The notes below the pieces were generated by a model, which was not told the origin of the DNA, did no database searches, and saw only the letters and a program-made list of their open reading frames with translations. A program made the position numbers and the translations under genes. Shown here piece by piece: positions 37,771-47,433 of a stretch of DNA of 64,000 bases. The stretch is from positions 1,703,667 through 1,767,666 of the forward strand of contig NZ_JAQTHX010000001.1 of the NCBI RefSeq assembly GCF_029433335.1. The letters run 5' to 3'. Position 1 is the first letter of the stretch. Every line of letters begins with the position of its first letter. This DNA is from Bifidobacterium sp. ESL0745. GTDB taxonomy: Bacteria; Actinomycetota; Actinomycetes; Actinomycetales; Bifidobacteriaceae.

Positions 37771-37829
37771 TCGGAACGATGAACCAGACAATCCCAACCA
37801 ACCAGATGGATATTGGAAAGAAGGCGACG

Positions 37830-38522
37830 ATGGCGGACGCGAGTATCGATGACGCCACCATTGCACGCGTTAAATCCGGCGCACAAAGCGGAAGCACAAC
37901 GACCGCTCAAAGTGCCGCAGGCAATGACGCGGCCAGCCCACACGTCGAATCCGGCGCACAACGCGCGAACACGACAGCCAACCAAAACGCAGCAGACAGC
38001 ACGACCGATGCAGCCGATTCCGCCACAGCCTCTAAGCCTTACGACGACGAATGCATTACGCCGAGCGTCCCTGAGGCCAAAGCCAAGGGCGATCACATCG
38101 GTGCCGTGGTCTATTTCTCATCGGTTTCGAACAACACCGCACGCTTCATCGAAAGCTGCGGATTCCCCGACGAGGGCATCAATGTCTACCGCATCCCGCT
38201 GCGTCCAAAAGAGACGCCGCTGCAAGTGCGCGAACCGTACGTCCTCATCGTGCCGACTTACGGCGGCGGCAATATCCAGAAAGCACTGCTGCCGCAAATC
38301 CGCAAGTTTTTGAACGGACATAAGAACCGCAGCTTCATTCGCGGAGTCATTTCCTCGGGCAACAGGAATTTCGCCACGGCCTTCTGCGCCGCCGGCGACA
38401 TCATCTCCAAGAAATGCCATGTTCCGTTCATGTACAATTTCGAACTCTTGGGCACGCCGGACGACCAACGCCAGGTGCGCGAAGGCGTCCGCGACTTCTT
38501 CCTCGACGCGAAGAAGGAATAG
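37830..38522 (+). CDS. nrdI: NrdI flavodoxin-like activator with long N-terminal extension
   Basis: The 230-residue protein carries NrdI at its C-terminal 145 residues (GAVVYFSSVSNNTARFIESC; LIVPTYGGG; ISSGNRNFATAFCAAGD; FELLGTPDD). NrdI is a flavodoxin that supplies superoxide or electrons for assembling the radical cofactor of NrdF. NrdI proteins are usually 130-150 residues; here about 85 Ala/Ser/Thr/Asn-rich residues precede the core. The start at 37830 has GGAAAGAAGG upstream; an earlier ATG at 37779, nine bases after nrdH, is possible. Confidence 0.92.
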   Translation: MADASIDDATIARVKSGAQSGSTTTAQSAAGNDAASPHVESGAQRANTTANQNAADSTTDAADSATASKPYDDECITPSVPEAKAKGDHIGAVVYFSSVSNNTARFIESCGFPDEGINVYRIPLRPKETPLQVREPYVLIVPTYGGGNIQKALLPQIRKFLNGHKNRSFIRGVISSGNRNFATAFCAAGDIISKKCHVPFMYNFELLGTPDDQRQVREGVRDFFLDAKKE

Positions 38523-38735
38523 GACACGCAAGGGCGGTAATAGGACGCAGCGTCGTTGAAGTTTTCTGCCACTTGGCATTGGGCGACACGCATTTATGCG
38601 AAGCAAATCGGGCAAGTGGGTGTCTTTGCGAGTTAGCTGCCTTTAAAACTCGCCCGCTGAAAAATTTCAAAATTTTATATTTATTGACCAACCGACGCCG
38701 CAGCTTTGGCCGCGACACCTAGGAGAACAACACAA

Positions 38736-40922
38736 ATGGCTCTCAACGACACAGCGCTGAGCATGGACAACACCGTCGAAGACACCGGTTTCGACCCGGA
38801 GCACGACTACCACTCACTCAACGCGATGCTCAATCTCTACGACGAGGACGGCAAGATCCAGTTCGATAAGGACAAGGAGGCCGAGCGCGCGTATATCAAC
38901 ACCCACGTTGCCGAGAACACCAAGAAGTTCGGCTCCACCGCCGAACGTCTAAAGTATCTGATCGACAATCTGTATTACGACGGTAAGGTCTTCGAGCAGT
39001 ACACCCCCGAATTCCTGGACTCGTTCTACAAGCACGTCGAGGACTTCGGCTTTGAGTTCGAGACCTTCCTTGGCGCCTTCAAGTTCTACCGTTCCTACGC
39101 GCTGAAGACCTTCGACGGCAAGCAGTACCTCGAGGACTTCCCGCAGCGTTGCGCCGCCGTGGCACTTGAGCTGGCCGCCGGCGACGAAAAGCTCGCCGTC
39201 AAGTACGTCGACGAAATCCTTTCCGGGCGCTTCCAGCCCGCCACCCCGACCTTCCTCAATCTGGGCAAGGCGCAGCGCGGCGAGCCCGTCTCCTGCTTCC
39301 TCGTGCGCATCGAGGACAACATGGAGTCCATCGCCCGCGGCATCAACTCCGCCCTCCAGCTCTCCAAGCGCGGCGGCGGCGTGGCGCTGCTCCTGACCAA
39401 CCTGCGCGAGCAGGGCGCCCCGATCAAGCACATCGAGCACCAGTCCAGCGGCGTTGTGCCGGTGATGAAGTTGCTCGAGGATTCCTTCTCCTACGCCAAT
39501 CAGCTCGGCGCACGTCAAGGCGCGGGTGCCGTCTACTTGAACGCGCACCACCCCGACATCCTGCGCTTCCTCGACACCAAGCGCGAGAACGCCGACGAGA
39601 AGACGCGAATCAAGTCGCTGTCGCTCGGCGTCGTGATCCCCGACATCACCTTCGAGCTCGCCAAGCGCAAGGAGAAGATGGCCCTCTTCTCCCCCTACGA
39701 CGTCGAGCGCGTCTACGGCAAGCCGTTCGCAGATATTTCGGTGACCGAAAAGTACGATGAGATGCTTCACGACGACCGCATCCACAAGACCTACATCGAC
39801 GCCCGCGAGTTCTTCATGACCTTGGGCGAGGTGCAGTTCGAATCCGGATACCCCTACATCCTCTTCGAGGACACCGTCAACCGCGCCAACCCGATCGACG
39901 GCCGCGTCACGATGTCGAACCTCTGCTCCGAGATTCTGCAGGTTCAGGAAGCGTCCACCTACAACGACGACCTGAGCTACAAGCACGTCGGCAAGGACAT
40001 CTCCTGCAACTTGGGATCCCTGAACATCGCGAAGGCGATGGACGGCGGCTTGGCCGACCCGGTGGAGATCGCGATTCGCGCCCTGACTTCTGTCTCCGAG
40101 CAGACCCACATCGATTCCGTGCCGTCCATCAAGCGCGGCAACGAAGAGGGCCACTCCATCGGCTTGGGCCAGATGAACCTGCACGGCTTCCTCGCCCGCG
40201 AGCATATGTATTACGGTTCGGAAGAGGCGCTGGACTTCACCGACATGTACTTCATGACCGTGGCCTACCACGCCTACAAAGCCTCGCACAAGCTGGCCGT
40301 CGAGCGCGGCCACGCCTTTGCGACCTTCGACAAGTCCGATTACGCCAAGCCGGCCGGCCAAGGCAACTACTTCGACAAGTACACCGATGGCCGCCGCTCG
40401 CTCGACCCGAAGACCCAGACCGTGAAGGACCTCTTCGAGCGCTTCGGCATCCACATCCCCACCGTCTCCGATTGGGAGACGCTGCGTGACGAGATCCTGA
40501 AGGACGGCATCTACAACGAGTACCTGCAAGCCGTGCCGCCGACCGGTTCGATCTCCTACATCAACCACTCCACCTCCTCGATCCACCCGATCGCCTCGAA
40601 GATCGAGATCCGCAAGGAAGGCAAGGTCGGCCGCGTCTACTATCCGGCGCCGTACATGACCAACGACAACCTCGACTACTTCCAAGACGCCTACGAAATC
40701 GGCTGGAAGAAGATCGTGGACACCTACGCCGAGGCCACCCAGCACGTCGACCAGGGCCTTTCGCTGACCCTCTTCTTCCCCGCCGGCGTCACCACGCGCG
40801 AGCTCAACAAGGCGCAGATCTACGCTTGGCGCAAGGGCATCAAGACCCTCTACTACATCCGCATCCGCCAGCAGGCGCTCGAGGGCACCGAGGTCGAGGG
40901 CTGCGTCAGCTGCATGCTCTAA
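38736..40922 (+). CDS. nrdE: NrdE, class Ib ribonucleotide reductase large subunit
   Basis: The 728-residue enzyme reduces ribonucleoside diphosphates. Visible are the redox cysteine in [15 protein letters not shown], the radical-site motif [10 protein letters not shown] (Asn, Cys, Glu), the loop [15 protein letters not shown] and the C-terminal redox pair GCVSCML that NrdH reduces. The N-terminus lacks the ATP cone, as expected for class Ib. AGGAG lies ahead of the start at 38736. It is normally followed by nrdF; here an SDR gene and two hairpins intervene. Confidence 0.97.
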   Translation: MALNDTALSMDNTVEDTGFDPEHDYHSLNAMLNLYDEDGKIQFDKDKEAERAYINTHVAENTKKFGSTAERLKYLIDNLYYDGKVFEQYTPEFLDSFYKHVEDFGFEFETFLGAFKFYRSYALKTFDGKQYLEDFPQRCAAVALELAAGDEKLAVKYVDEILSGRFQPATPTFLNLGKAQRGEPVSCFLVRIEDNMESIARGINSALQLSKRGGGVALLLTNLREQGAPIKHIEHQSSGVVPVMKLLEDSFSYANQLGARQGAGAVYLNAHHPDILRFLDTKRENADEKTRIKSLSLGVVIPDITFELAKRKEKMALFSPYDVERVYGKPFADISVTEKYDEMLHDDRIHKTYIDAREFFMTLGEVQFESGYPYILFEDTVNRANPIDGRVTMSNLCSEILQVQEASTYNDDLSYKHVGKDISCNLGSLNIAKAMDGGLADPVEIAIRALTSVSEQTHIDSVPSIKRGNEEGHSIGLGQMNLHGFLAREHMYYGSEEALDFTDMYFMTVAYHAYKASHKLAVERGHAFATFDKSDYAKPAGQGNYFDKYTDGRRSLDPKTQTVKDLFERFGIHIPTVSDWETLRDEILKDGIYNEYLQAVPPTGSISYINHSTSSIHPIASKIEIRKEGKVGRVYYPAPYMTNDNLDYFQDAYEIGWKKIVDTYAEATQHVDQGLSLTLFFPAGVTTRELNKAQIYAWRKGIKTLYYIRIRQQALEGTEVEGCVSCML

Positions 40923-40928
40923 AACTGC

Positions 40929-41007
40929 GCTCACATTAACCCGCGGTTACCAAAAGATAGTGTACGTATTCCCATCTTTCTTTCGGTAACCACGGGTTAG
41001 CGTGAGC
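40929..41007. other. Very long hairpin after nrdE
   Basis: GCTCAC...TAACCCGCGGTTACC and GGTAACCACGGGTTA...GTGAGC form a stem of about 28 bp with few mismatches. No plus-strand U-run follows. It may stop or stabilise the nrdHIE mRNA. Confidence 0.6.
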
Positions 41008-41100
41008 CCCAATCGCAAAGACCACAAATCTTTCCTCTCAAAAACGATTATTATTGAGCTCCGATATCAAGTCTGAGGCTCAACGCTTTCTACCCTTAAA

Positions 41101-41145
41101 CGGCCATATTCCAACCATTCGACATGGAATATGGCCGCAATTTTT
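41101..41145 (+). terminator. Rho-independent terminator before the SDR gene
   Basis: CGGCCATATTCCA and TGGAATATGGCCG pair, followed by CAATTTTT. It separates nrdHIE from the SDR gene. Confidence 0.8.
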
Positions 41146-41215
41146 GTCCTGAACCCAAACGATATGTCTGGAACTTCGAATAATCTGAGAAATGTATTTA
41201 GACAAAGGAGTTTGA

Positions 41216-42013
41216 ATGACCAACAACACGTATGATTTCAACGGAAAAGTCGTTATCGTTACCGGCGGCGGCACCGGCATCGGACGGGCCGTCACACAAG
41301 GTTTTCTCGACAACGGCGCGACCGTGGTGGCTGTAGGGCTACGGCAAGGACCTCTTGACGAGACGGTGAACGGCTACGACAAAGGCCACACTCACATCAC
41401 CGACGTTTCCGACCACGCGCAGGTCAAGGGACTCGTACAATCGGTCGTCGCCGAATTTGGTCATCTCGACGTGGTTGTCTCCAATGCCGGCATCTTCGAG
41501 GGCGGCGAAATCGAACATGTCTCCGACGAGATGTGGCGCAAGCTCTTCTCAGTCAACCTCGACGGCTTGTTCTATCTGACCAAGGAAGCCTTGCCTTATC
41601 TGATCGAATCGCACGGCAACATCGTGGTCAACACCTCAGTTTCCGGCCTGTACGGCGACTGGGGGCAGACGGCCTACAATTCCACCAAACACGCCATGAA
41701 CGGCTTCGTGCGCTGCGTGGCCCTCGACTACGGCGCAAAGGGTGTGCGCATCAACGCATTCGCACCAAGTTTCATCGAAACCGACATCAACCAGGAAGTG
41801 TGGAGCGATCCCGAACGCATGGCGCCCTATACGCAGCGCGTCGCGCTGGAACGCACCGGCAGACCCGATGATTGCGTGGGGATTACACTGTTCCTGGCCT
41901 CCGACGACGCCGCATATCTGACCGGTTTGGTGGTCCCCGTCGATGGCGGCACCACGGCAGCGACCGGACAAGGACGCAATTCCTACGAAAACGACACCCG
42001 GTCTGCGCTTTAG
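41216..42013 (+). CDS. Short-chain dehydrogenase/reductase
   Basis: The 265-residue protein is a classical SDR: cofactor motif TGGGTGIGRA (residues about 17-26), NAG at the end of strand 4 (VVSNAGIFEGG), catalytic Ser in NTSVSGLYG, and YNSTK (Tyr, Lys). It oxidises or reduces an alcohol or ketone with NAD(P); the substrate is unknown. AAAGGAG precedes the start. Its place between nrdE and nrdF is unusual and no functional link is evident; it is bounded by a terminator upstream. Confidence 0.93.
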   Translation: MTNNTYDFNGKVVIVTGGGTGIGRAVTQGFLDNGATVVAVGLRQGPLDETVNGYDKGHTHITDVSDHAQVKGLVQSVVAEFGHLDVVVSNAGIFEGGEIEHVSDEMWRKLFSVNLDGLFYLTKEALPYLIESHGNIVVNTSVSGLYGDWGQTAYNSTKHAMNGFVRCVALDYGAKGVRINAFAPSFIETDINQEVWSDPERMAPYTQRVALERTGRPDDCVGITLFLASDDAAYLTGLVVPVDGGTTAATGQGRNSYENDTRSAL

Positions 42014-42261
42014 AACGCTGGGAATGCTCGCGTTCGGCTAATCCTTCGGCGCCGTCTCGAAAAGATCAGGACCTCGATTCGTGACGGCGCGGCCTTTAAG
42101 ATAGACCTCTGGACACGGTGGATCTTTCTGCAGGCACACCGATGAGGCGTTCGGTTGGTTTCGGGCATTGCACTTGTGGAGGTCTTTCTGTGGGCGTACC
42201 GGTGAACGGGAACCGGTATCCTTTAAACAGCATTGGCACATTCACATCCGAAGGAATTTTC

Positions 42262-43575
42262 ATGACTTTCACCCCGCTTAATTGGAATCTCGTCGGTACG
42301 GACGCCGACACGGATCGCGATGCCTTCAACACCATGAGCGCGAACCTGTGGACGCCGGAACAGGTTTCGCTCGCCGATGACGCCGAGGACATGCGCGGGC
42401 TGAGCGAGACCGAACGGCTTGCGCTTGTCCGCATTTTCGCGGGGCTGTCCAGCGTCGAGTCCTTGCAGGCAGGCAGCGCGACCAGCGCCTTGAGCGCCGA
42501 TGCCGGCCAGGATGAAACTGGTACACGCCAAGCGGTACTGACCGCTATCGCATTCGGCGAATCAATACACACCAAGGCCTATTCGACGCTTATCGCCGAA
42601 CTTGGCAAGAATGCCGGTAAAACAGGCGGCGCACACAACACTGACGCCGGCAGTTACGCAAGTTCAATCGATTCCGCAACTGCAGACGACACCAAAAATG
42701 CCAATGATGCCGCTCAGTCCCCGTTCACATGGGTACAGCAGAACGAATCAATGCAGGAAAAACTAAGACTGCTCAATGACGCATATGCCACTGCCATCAA
42801 TGGCGCGGCCGCAGCTACCAATCGGGATAAAAATCCGGGTCCAAACCCAGATGCAACTGCTGATTCGGCAAACATTTCGTTGCCTACAGAGATTGCCGCA
42901 CCAAACGCTTTGGCCTCAGATTCCGCCAACGGCAATGGCGACGATTCTGCCGCCAGCCGTGTCCCCGACCTCGGAACCCTCAAGCGGCTTGCGACGGCGG
43001 TGCTTGCAGAAGCGCTGGTCGTTCAGTCCGGCTTCTATCTGCCAATGTGGCTTTCGAGCCACGGGACACTGACGAAATCTGCCGACATCATCCGTCTGAT
43101 CAATCGTGATATCGTCACTTCCAGCTCATACCTTGGCGCTGTATACCAACGCAAGCTTGACCCCCTCAATGACACCGCCCGCGAAACCATGCGCCAGTAC
43201 ACTTATGACCTTGCGAACAACCTGTATTTCTCCGAGGAAGATTACAGCTACACGTTGCCATATGCCGATCTGAGTCTTGAAGACGACACGGAAAAGTTCC
43301 TAAGCCATAACGCCAACAAAGCGCTCTCCTACTTGGGCTATCCGACCTTGTTCCCCGCTGAGATCAGCCAGCCGAACCCGGCCGTCATCGATGAACTCAA
43401 CGATATGGAATCACTGACGGACACGATCAAGTCCGGTGGCCTGTTCAGCGCCGGCGCGGGCTTTGCGTCGACCAATTCCGCGAGCGCAGCCGGGGCTCCG
43501 ACTTCCACGACCTCAACCGACACAACCGCCGACAACAAGGCCGAAGAAACCAGCGACGACGACTGGGATTTCTAA
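42262..43575 (+). CDS. nrdF: NrdF-like ribonucleotide reductase small subunit with missing metal ligands
   Basis: The 437-residue protein is homologous to class Ib R2 along its length (LVRIFAGLSSVESLQAG; LTAIAFGESIHTKAYSTL; VVQSGFYLPMWLSSHGTLT; NANKALSYLGYPTLFP) and ends in the NrdE-docking tail DDDWDF. Aligned by eye to canonical NrdF, the ligands are: Asp replaced by Glu66, Glu100 and His103 kept, Glu250 kept, but Glu of RDEAVH replaced by Ile284 and His by Ser287 (RDIVTSSSYLG). The radical tyrosine is Tyr107. Two low-complexity inserts (about residues 115-152 and 180-235) and a Ser/Thr/Ala-rich stretch before the tail lengthen it from the usual 320-340. Start at 42262 has GAAGGA upstream. 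Confidence 0.9.
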   Translation: MTFTPLNWNLVGTDADTDRDAFNTMSANLWTPEQVSLADDAEDMRGLSETERLALVRIFAGLSSVESLQAGSATSALSADAGQDETGTRQAVLTAIAFGESIHTKAYSTLIAELGKNAGKTGGAHNTDAGSYASSIDSATADDTKNANDAAQSPFTWVQQNESMQEKLRLLNDAYATAINGAAAATNRDKNPGPNPDATADSANISLPTEIAAPNALASDSANGNGDDSAASRVPDLGTLKRLATAVLAEALVVQSGFYLPMWLSSHGTLTKSADIIRLINRDIVTSSSYLGAVYQRKLDPLNDTARETMRQYTYDLANNLYFSEEDYSYTLPYADLSLEDDTEKFLSHNANKALSYLGYPTLFPAEISQPNPAVIDELNDMESLTDTIKSGGLFSAGAGFASTNSASAAGAPTSTTSTDTTADNKAEETSDDDWDF

Positions 43576-43692
43576 ACCTTGGCACAAGCATGCAAAAGCT
43601 TGTTACAGTAGAGCTCGCCACGGCAAAACTATTCGACTTTCATAGTATAAATTAAAAGTAATACAATAGGCAGAACCGGAAACAAACCACCT

Positions 43693-45039
43693 TCACCCAC
43701 GGCCGGACCACTGGGGGTTGATGCTCATGGTCTGGAAGCGTTGCTTCATCACGGCGTTGCCGAAATGCTCGCCGAAGAATCGGGCGACCGGCGAGGTCTG
43801 CGGCAGGCCGGCGACGCGTCCGTACCAGCAATCAAGCGCCATCAGGGTGACGACGATATCGATAAGCATCAGCACCAGCGCAACGGCGGTCAGGGCGTAA
43901 CGCCACTTCCACGGGATGAGATTGATGAATTTGAGAATGCGGGGAAGCAGCTCACGCAGCCAGATCAGGCCGGCCAATCCCCAGAAAACCATGTATTTGC
44001 CGCTGGTTCGCCCGCCGAAAAGCGGCAGCCAGTCATTTGAATAATTCCAGGCGATGACGCCGAAAGCAACCTGCATGAACCAGCTGACGAACGCTTCGAA
44101 CGTTCCACCGATAATCGCGCTGGCGAAAAAAATCAGGACGGCGTTGGCGTGCCAAAGCCGGTTCAGACACATCGTCAGTACCACGACCCCGAACCCGTAA
44201 ATCGGCGAGAACGGGCCCCAGATCAACCCCGCGCGGTCCTGCCATTCGTTGAAGAAGATGAGATGATAGATTTCCTCGACGATGAGCCCACCGACGCAGC
44301 CGACCACAAAAAGCCAGAACACGTTGAAAACATTGAGCTCAACGTAGCCTTTGCCGCTCGGGTCACGGCCGAGCATGCCCGCGCCTTTCGCCTCGATGTA
44401 TTCATCGTGCTCGTCCATCCGTTTGAGCTTGCGCTGCACGGCGCGTTCGCCGATCAATGCTGGATCGAGCGCAATGGCGAGCGCTACCAAGATGGCGACC
44501 TGAATCACGGAAAGCCCCACGCCGAGGCCGATACCTTGCAGCGCCAGCGACAACATGCCCTGAACAAATGTCACAGCCATCATCACATACGCCCATCGCG
44601 CCGCGTGCCTGCGCATATCGCGCAGCAACATGACGCCAAATACAATCAAAGCGACGGCATTGGCAAACGAAACAACCGCCTGGGCGCAGGTAAGTATAAA
44701 CGTCAGGTCGAGCGGGTCAGCGTGAAGCCGGCCGGTAACAAATTTCCGGACGCCTTCGAAAATCTCATAGCCGACATACGGTACGCCGACCAGACCGACC
44801 AGCAGCACCAAAACGCCATAGATCCGGCCGATCAAGGTCAGGTGCTGCGACGCATGGTTCGCAAGGTTTCGCGAGGCGTCACCGACACCTTCTGCGGCTT
44901 TCGTGGCCGAATGAACGACGGCATCCGCAGCGGTGCTGGCCGCCTTGCCCAGGGCGTTCGCCGAAGTTTGCGCCGAGTCTCGCAACATCTTCGAAGCGCT
45001 CGATTCCTTTGAATTTTCGTTATCGGGAGCAGTCCCCAT
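43693..45039 (-). CDS. Multi-pass membrane protein, CmpB-type (putative ABC transporter permease family)
   Basis: The 448-residue protein has a polar N-terminus, about four membrane helices, a charged loop (VQRKLKRMDEHDEYIEAKGA) and a C-terminal module of five helices with GLIWGPFSPIYGFGVVVLT and FMQVAFGVIAWNYSNDW. Those words are typical of the family annotated as ABC transporter type IV / CmpB, whose function is not established. No ATPase partner is nearby. The start at 45039 has GGGGAG upstream. It is transcribed toward nrdF and away from the BspA-like gene. Confidence 0.82.
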   Translation of the reverse strand: MGTAPDNENSKESSASKMLRDSAQTSANALGKAASTAADAVVHSATKAAEGVGDASRNLANHASQHLTLIGRIYGVLVLLVGLVGVPYVGYEIFEGVRKFVTGRLHADPLDLTFILTCAQAVVSFANAVALIVFGVMLLRDMRRHAARWAYVMMAVTFVQGMLSLALQGIGLGVGLSVIQVAILVALAIALDPALIGERAVQRKLKRMDEHDEYIEAKGAGMLGRDPSGKGYVELNVFNVFWLFVVGCVGGLIVEEIYHLIFFNEWQDRAGLIWGPFSPIYGFGVVVLTMCLNRLWHANAVLIFFASAIIGGTFEAFVSWFMQVAFGVIAWNYSNDWLPLFGGRTSGKYMVFWGLAGLIWLRELLPRILKFINLIPWKWRYALTAVALVLMLIDIVVTLMALDCWYGRVAGLPQTSPVARFFGEHFGNAVMKQRFQTMSINPQWSGRG

Positions 45040-45301
45040 AGTCCACTCCCCTTACCCGGATGACGTCTTCCTGCAATTCCTACAAGGCTACCAAGCGTGG
45101 TGGTCGTGTCCAAATTCGGCTTTTTAAGGGTTCATAAAAATTCATCGACTTATTGTCCTTTGTCTTATAAAACCGGTACGTTGAAATCAGATATATTGGC
45201 CATATATCACACCAAGGATGGCGTGACGTCATCGCGCATAATCAAAAACCGCGATTTTCGCAATCGCACGCTACGCGAACAACCAGAAGACAAGAAAAAA
45301 A

Positions 45302-47152
45302 ATGACCAACTATCAGAAAAAATCAATAAATAAACGAAACATAACAGCCGTTGCAATCGCCGCCGCAATCGGGCTCGCCCTCGCACCGCAAACCGCGGTG
45401 GCCGCGGAACATCGTCCATACGACGCCGAGCAGACGCCGGCGTCCCGGGCCTACTGCACACCGGGCAAACGCCCGTTCGGAACCGACGCTTACTGGGAGA
45501 TAAGTTCGGACTGCTCCGAATTGCATCTCGGAAGCAAATATGAGCGGGTGGGTACCTTGCCAAACACCCGACCTTGGTACACCATAAGATACTCGGTCAA
45601 GCGGGTAACGGTGGATTCGCCCGTCAAGGCCCACGTCGACTCGTCCAAGATGTTCTTCGACATGCCGTATCTGACCAGCATCGATCTGACCGGTTTGGAC
45701 ACGAGTGACGCGACCAATATGAACCAGATGTTCTATAAGAACCCATCGCTGGGAAGCATCACCCTCGGCGACAAATTCGACACCGGCAACGTAACCGATA
45801 TGAGCTATATGTTTGCCTCGAATTCCACGCTCAAAACCCTTGATCTGGAACAAAAATTCGACACATCGAACGTCACCAACATGAACCACATGTTCGGCGG
45901 GATGAAAAGCGTGATGTCAATCAACATGGGGTCCTCGTTCTCCACGCAGAACGTGTTCACCATGAATTCCATGTTCCAAGGCGACGAGGCGCTGAGGAGA
46001 CTCGACCTTTCCGGCTTCGACACCCGCAAAATCAACGCAAACGAGCGAATGGACAATATGTTCGAAGGGTGCACCAATCTGCGCTTCGTCCGCGTCGGAG
46101 CCAATGCGGCATTCAAGGATGAGGCCAACGCACCTTCTGCCAGCTGGAAAAGTCAGGACGATAATTGGACAGGTGATCCCGCGCTCGGCTTCGGACAGGA
46201 TTCGCCCAATGCAACGTGGTACGGCAAGCCTGAGGTTTCGGTGAAGTTCAACGCCAACGGAGCGCAAGGTGCCGCCCCGGCCACCTTGACCCGCGACGCC
46301 TGGCCCGGCGCCCCCGCCAAATTCGAGATGCCCGGACCGGGCGAAATGACCAAGAAAGACCACACTTTGGCAGGTTGGGCGCATAACGAGGACGCTTCAG
46401 AACCGCACTATCAGAGCGGTTCCATACTCACGCTGGACAATGACGGCGATAGCACCGATGACACCACCATGCACGCGATTTGGCAACGTACAGGCAGCGA
46501 AGGCGGAGCGGCACCGGGCGAAGGCGAAACGGCGCCAGACGGAAGCGAAACAGGGGCCGATGGAAGTGAAACGGGAACCGGCGCCGACGGGACGGAGACC
46601 GGCGAGAGCGAGACAGCACCCGGCGAAGGGGAGACAGGCCAAGGTGGCGATGAAGGCGAATCAACTGGCGAAGGCGATTCGGAAACACCTGGCGGCGAAA
46701 CCGAGCCGACTGACGAGGCCACGGGAACCGGAGGAAACGAGACCACATCCGAAGAAACCGGTGCAGAATCGACAGGAAACGGAACCGATACATCCGCCGA
46801 CAACGCGGAATCAGGCGCCAATCCGACAGCGCCTACGCAACCCGGCCACAAGCCAATCCATACGAATCCTGCTCATACCGGCCAGACCACGGCCGGAACT
46901 GAAGACGTTGCGCTGCATAGCCCAACTCACACACCGGCGCTCCTAGAGAAACCCGGAACGATAACGACAGCTTCCGATCGGCAGCTAACGGACAATACGA
47001 CCGAATCGCAGCAGGGGCATGACCAGCAGCAAGGCGAGCTCGCGCGCACCGGCTCGTCGGTTTTCACCCTCGCCATTACGGCAATCACCATGGCGCTTAT
47101 CGGTTTGGCTATATCCTTACGCCAATCCTCAACCCACCGCCGATCAATCTGA
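45302..47152 (+). CDS. BspA-like (DUF285) wall-anchored surface protein
   Basis: The 616-residue precursor has a signal peptide (NITAVAIAAAIGLALAPQTA, cleavage near AVAA), five or six DUF285/BspA leucine-rich repeats (FDTGNVTDMSYMF; FDTSNVTNMNHMFGG), and an InlB-type B repeat (VKFNANGAQGAAPATLT ... LAGWAHNED). A Glu/Gly/Thr-rich stalk of about 130 residues follows, then a sorting signal with LARTG at 580-584 followed by a hydrophobic helix and HRRSI. LARTG is a non-canonical motif. It is probably an adhesin. A run of eight A residues directly precedes the ATG; the ribosome site is poor. Confidence 0.88.
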   Translation: MTNYQKKSINKRNITAVAIAAAIGLALAPQTAVAAEHRPYDAEQTPASRAYCTPGKRPFGTDAYWEISSDCSELHLGSKYERVGTLPNTRPWYTIRYSVKRVTVDSPVKAHVDSSKMFFDMPYLTSIDLTGLDTSDATNMNQMFYKNPSLGSITLGDKFDTGNVTDMSYMFASNSTLKTLDLEQKFDTSNVTNMNHMFGGMKSVMSINMGSSFSTQNVFTMNSMFQGDEALRRLDLSGFDTRKINANERMDNMFEGCTNLRFVRVGANAAFKDEANAPSASWKSQDDNWTGDPALGFGQDSPNATWYGKPEVSVKFNANGAQGAAPATLTRDAWPGAPAKFEMPGPGEMTKKDHTLAGWAHNEDASEPHYQSGSILTLDNDGDSTDDTTMHAIWQRTGSEGGAAPGEGETAPDGSETGADGSETGTGADGTETGESETAPGEGETGQGGDEGESTGEGDSETPGGETEPTDEATGTGGNETTSEETGAESTGNGTDTSADNAESGANPTAPTQPGHKPIHTNPAHTGQTTAGTEDVALHSPTHTPALLEKPGTITTASDRQLTDNTTESQQGHDQQQGELARTGSSVFTLAITAITMALIGLAISLRQSSTHRRSI

Positions 47153-47195
47153 ATCAATCGAGATAACCTACCGCAACTCTGATAATCAGACACAC

Positions 47196-47234
47196 TATGG
47201 CGGGAACAAAGGCAACAACGGCGTTCCCGCCATA
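47196..47234. terminator. Hairpin after the BspA-like gene
   Basis: Perfect 12-bp arms TATGGCGGGAAC and GTTCCCGCCATA flank 15 bases, 44 bases after the stop. No U-run follows, so terminator function is only likely from position. Confidence 0.5.
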
Positions 47235-47433
47235 CTTACGCCAGACGCATTACACTGCCGACGCAATGCTCCACTTTTGCCAATCAGACAAATATATTCG
47301 CTTTGGACTAAAAGATTCAGGGCACCCAATATGGTGATACATCGTCAGTGGCAGTGAGCACAAGCGGGAACCCGACGGGCCGGTCGGACGTTTTTGATTC
47401 CATCCGACACAACAACCCTTAAAGGAGTCCACT

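Noticed and set aside
38949..40934. A 661-codon minus-strand frame opposite nrdE
   Set aside because: It is a shadow of the strongly GC-biased nrdE codons; no ribosome site, no recognisable motif.
45294..45301. Phase-variable poly-A tract before the BspA-like gene
   Set aside because: Eight A residues directly before the ATG might affect translation, but the run is outside the coding frame and short; no evidence of switching.
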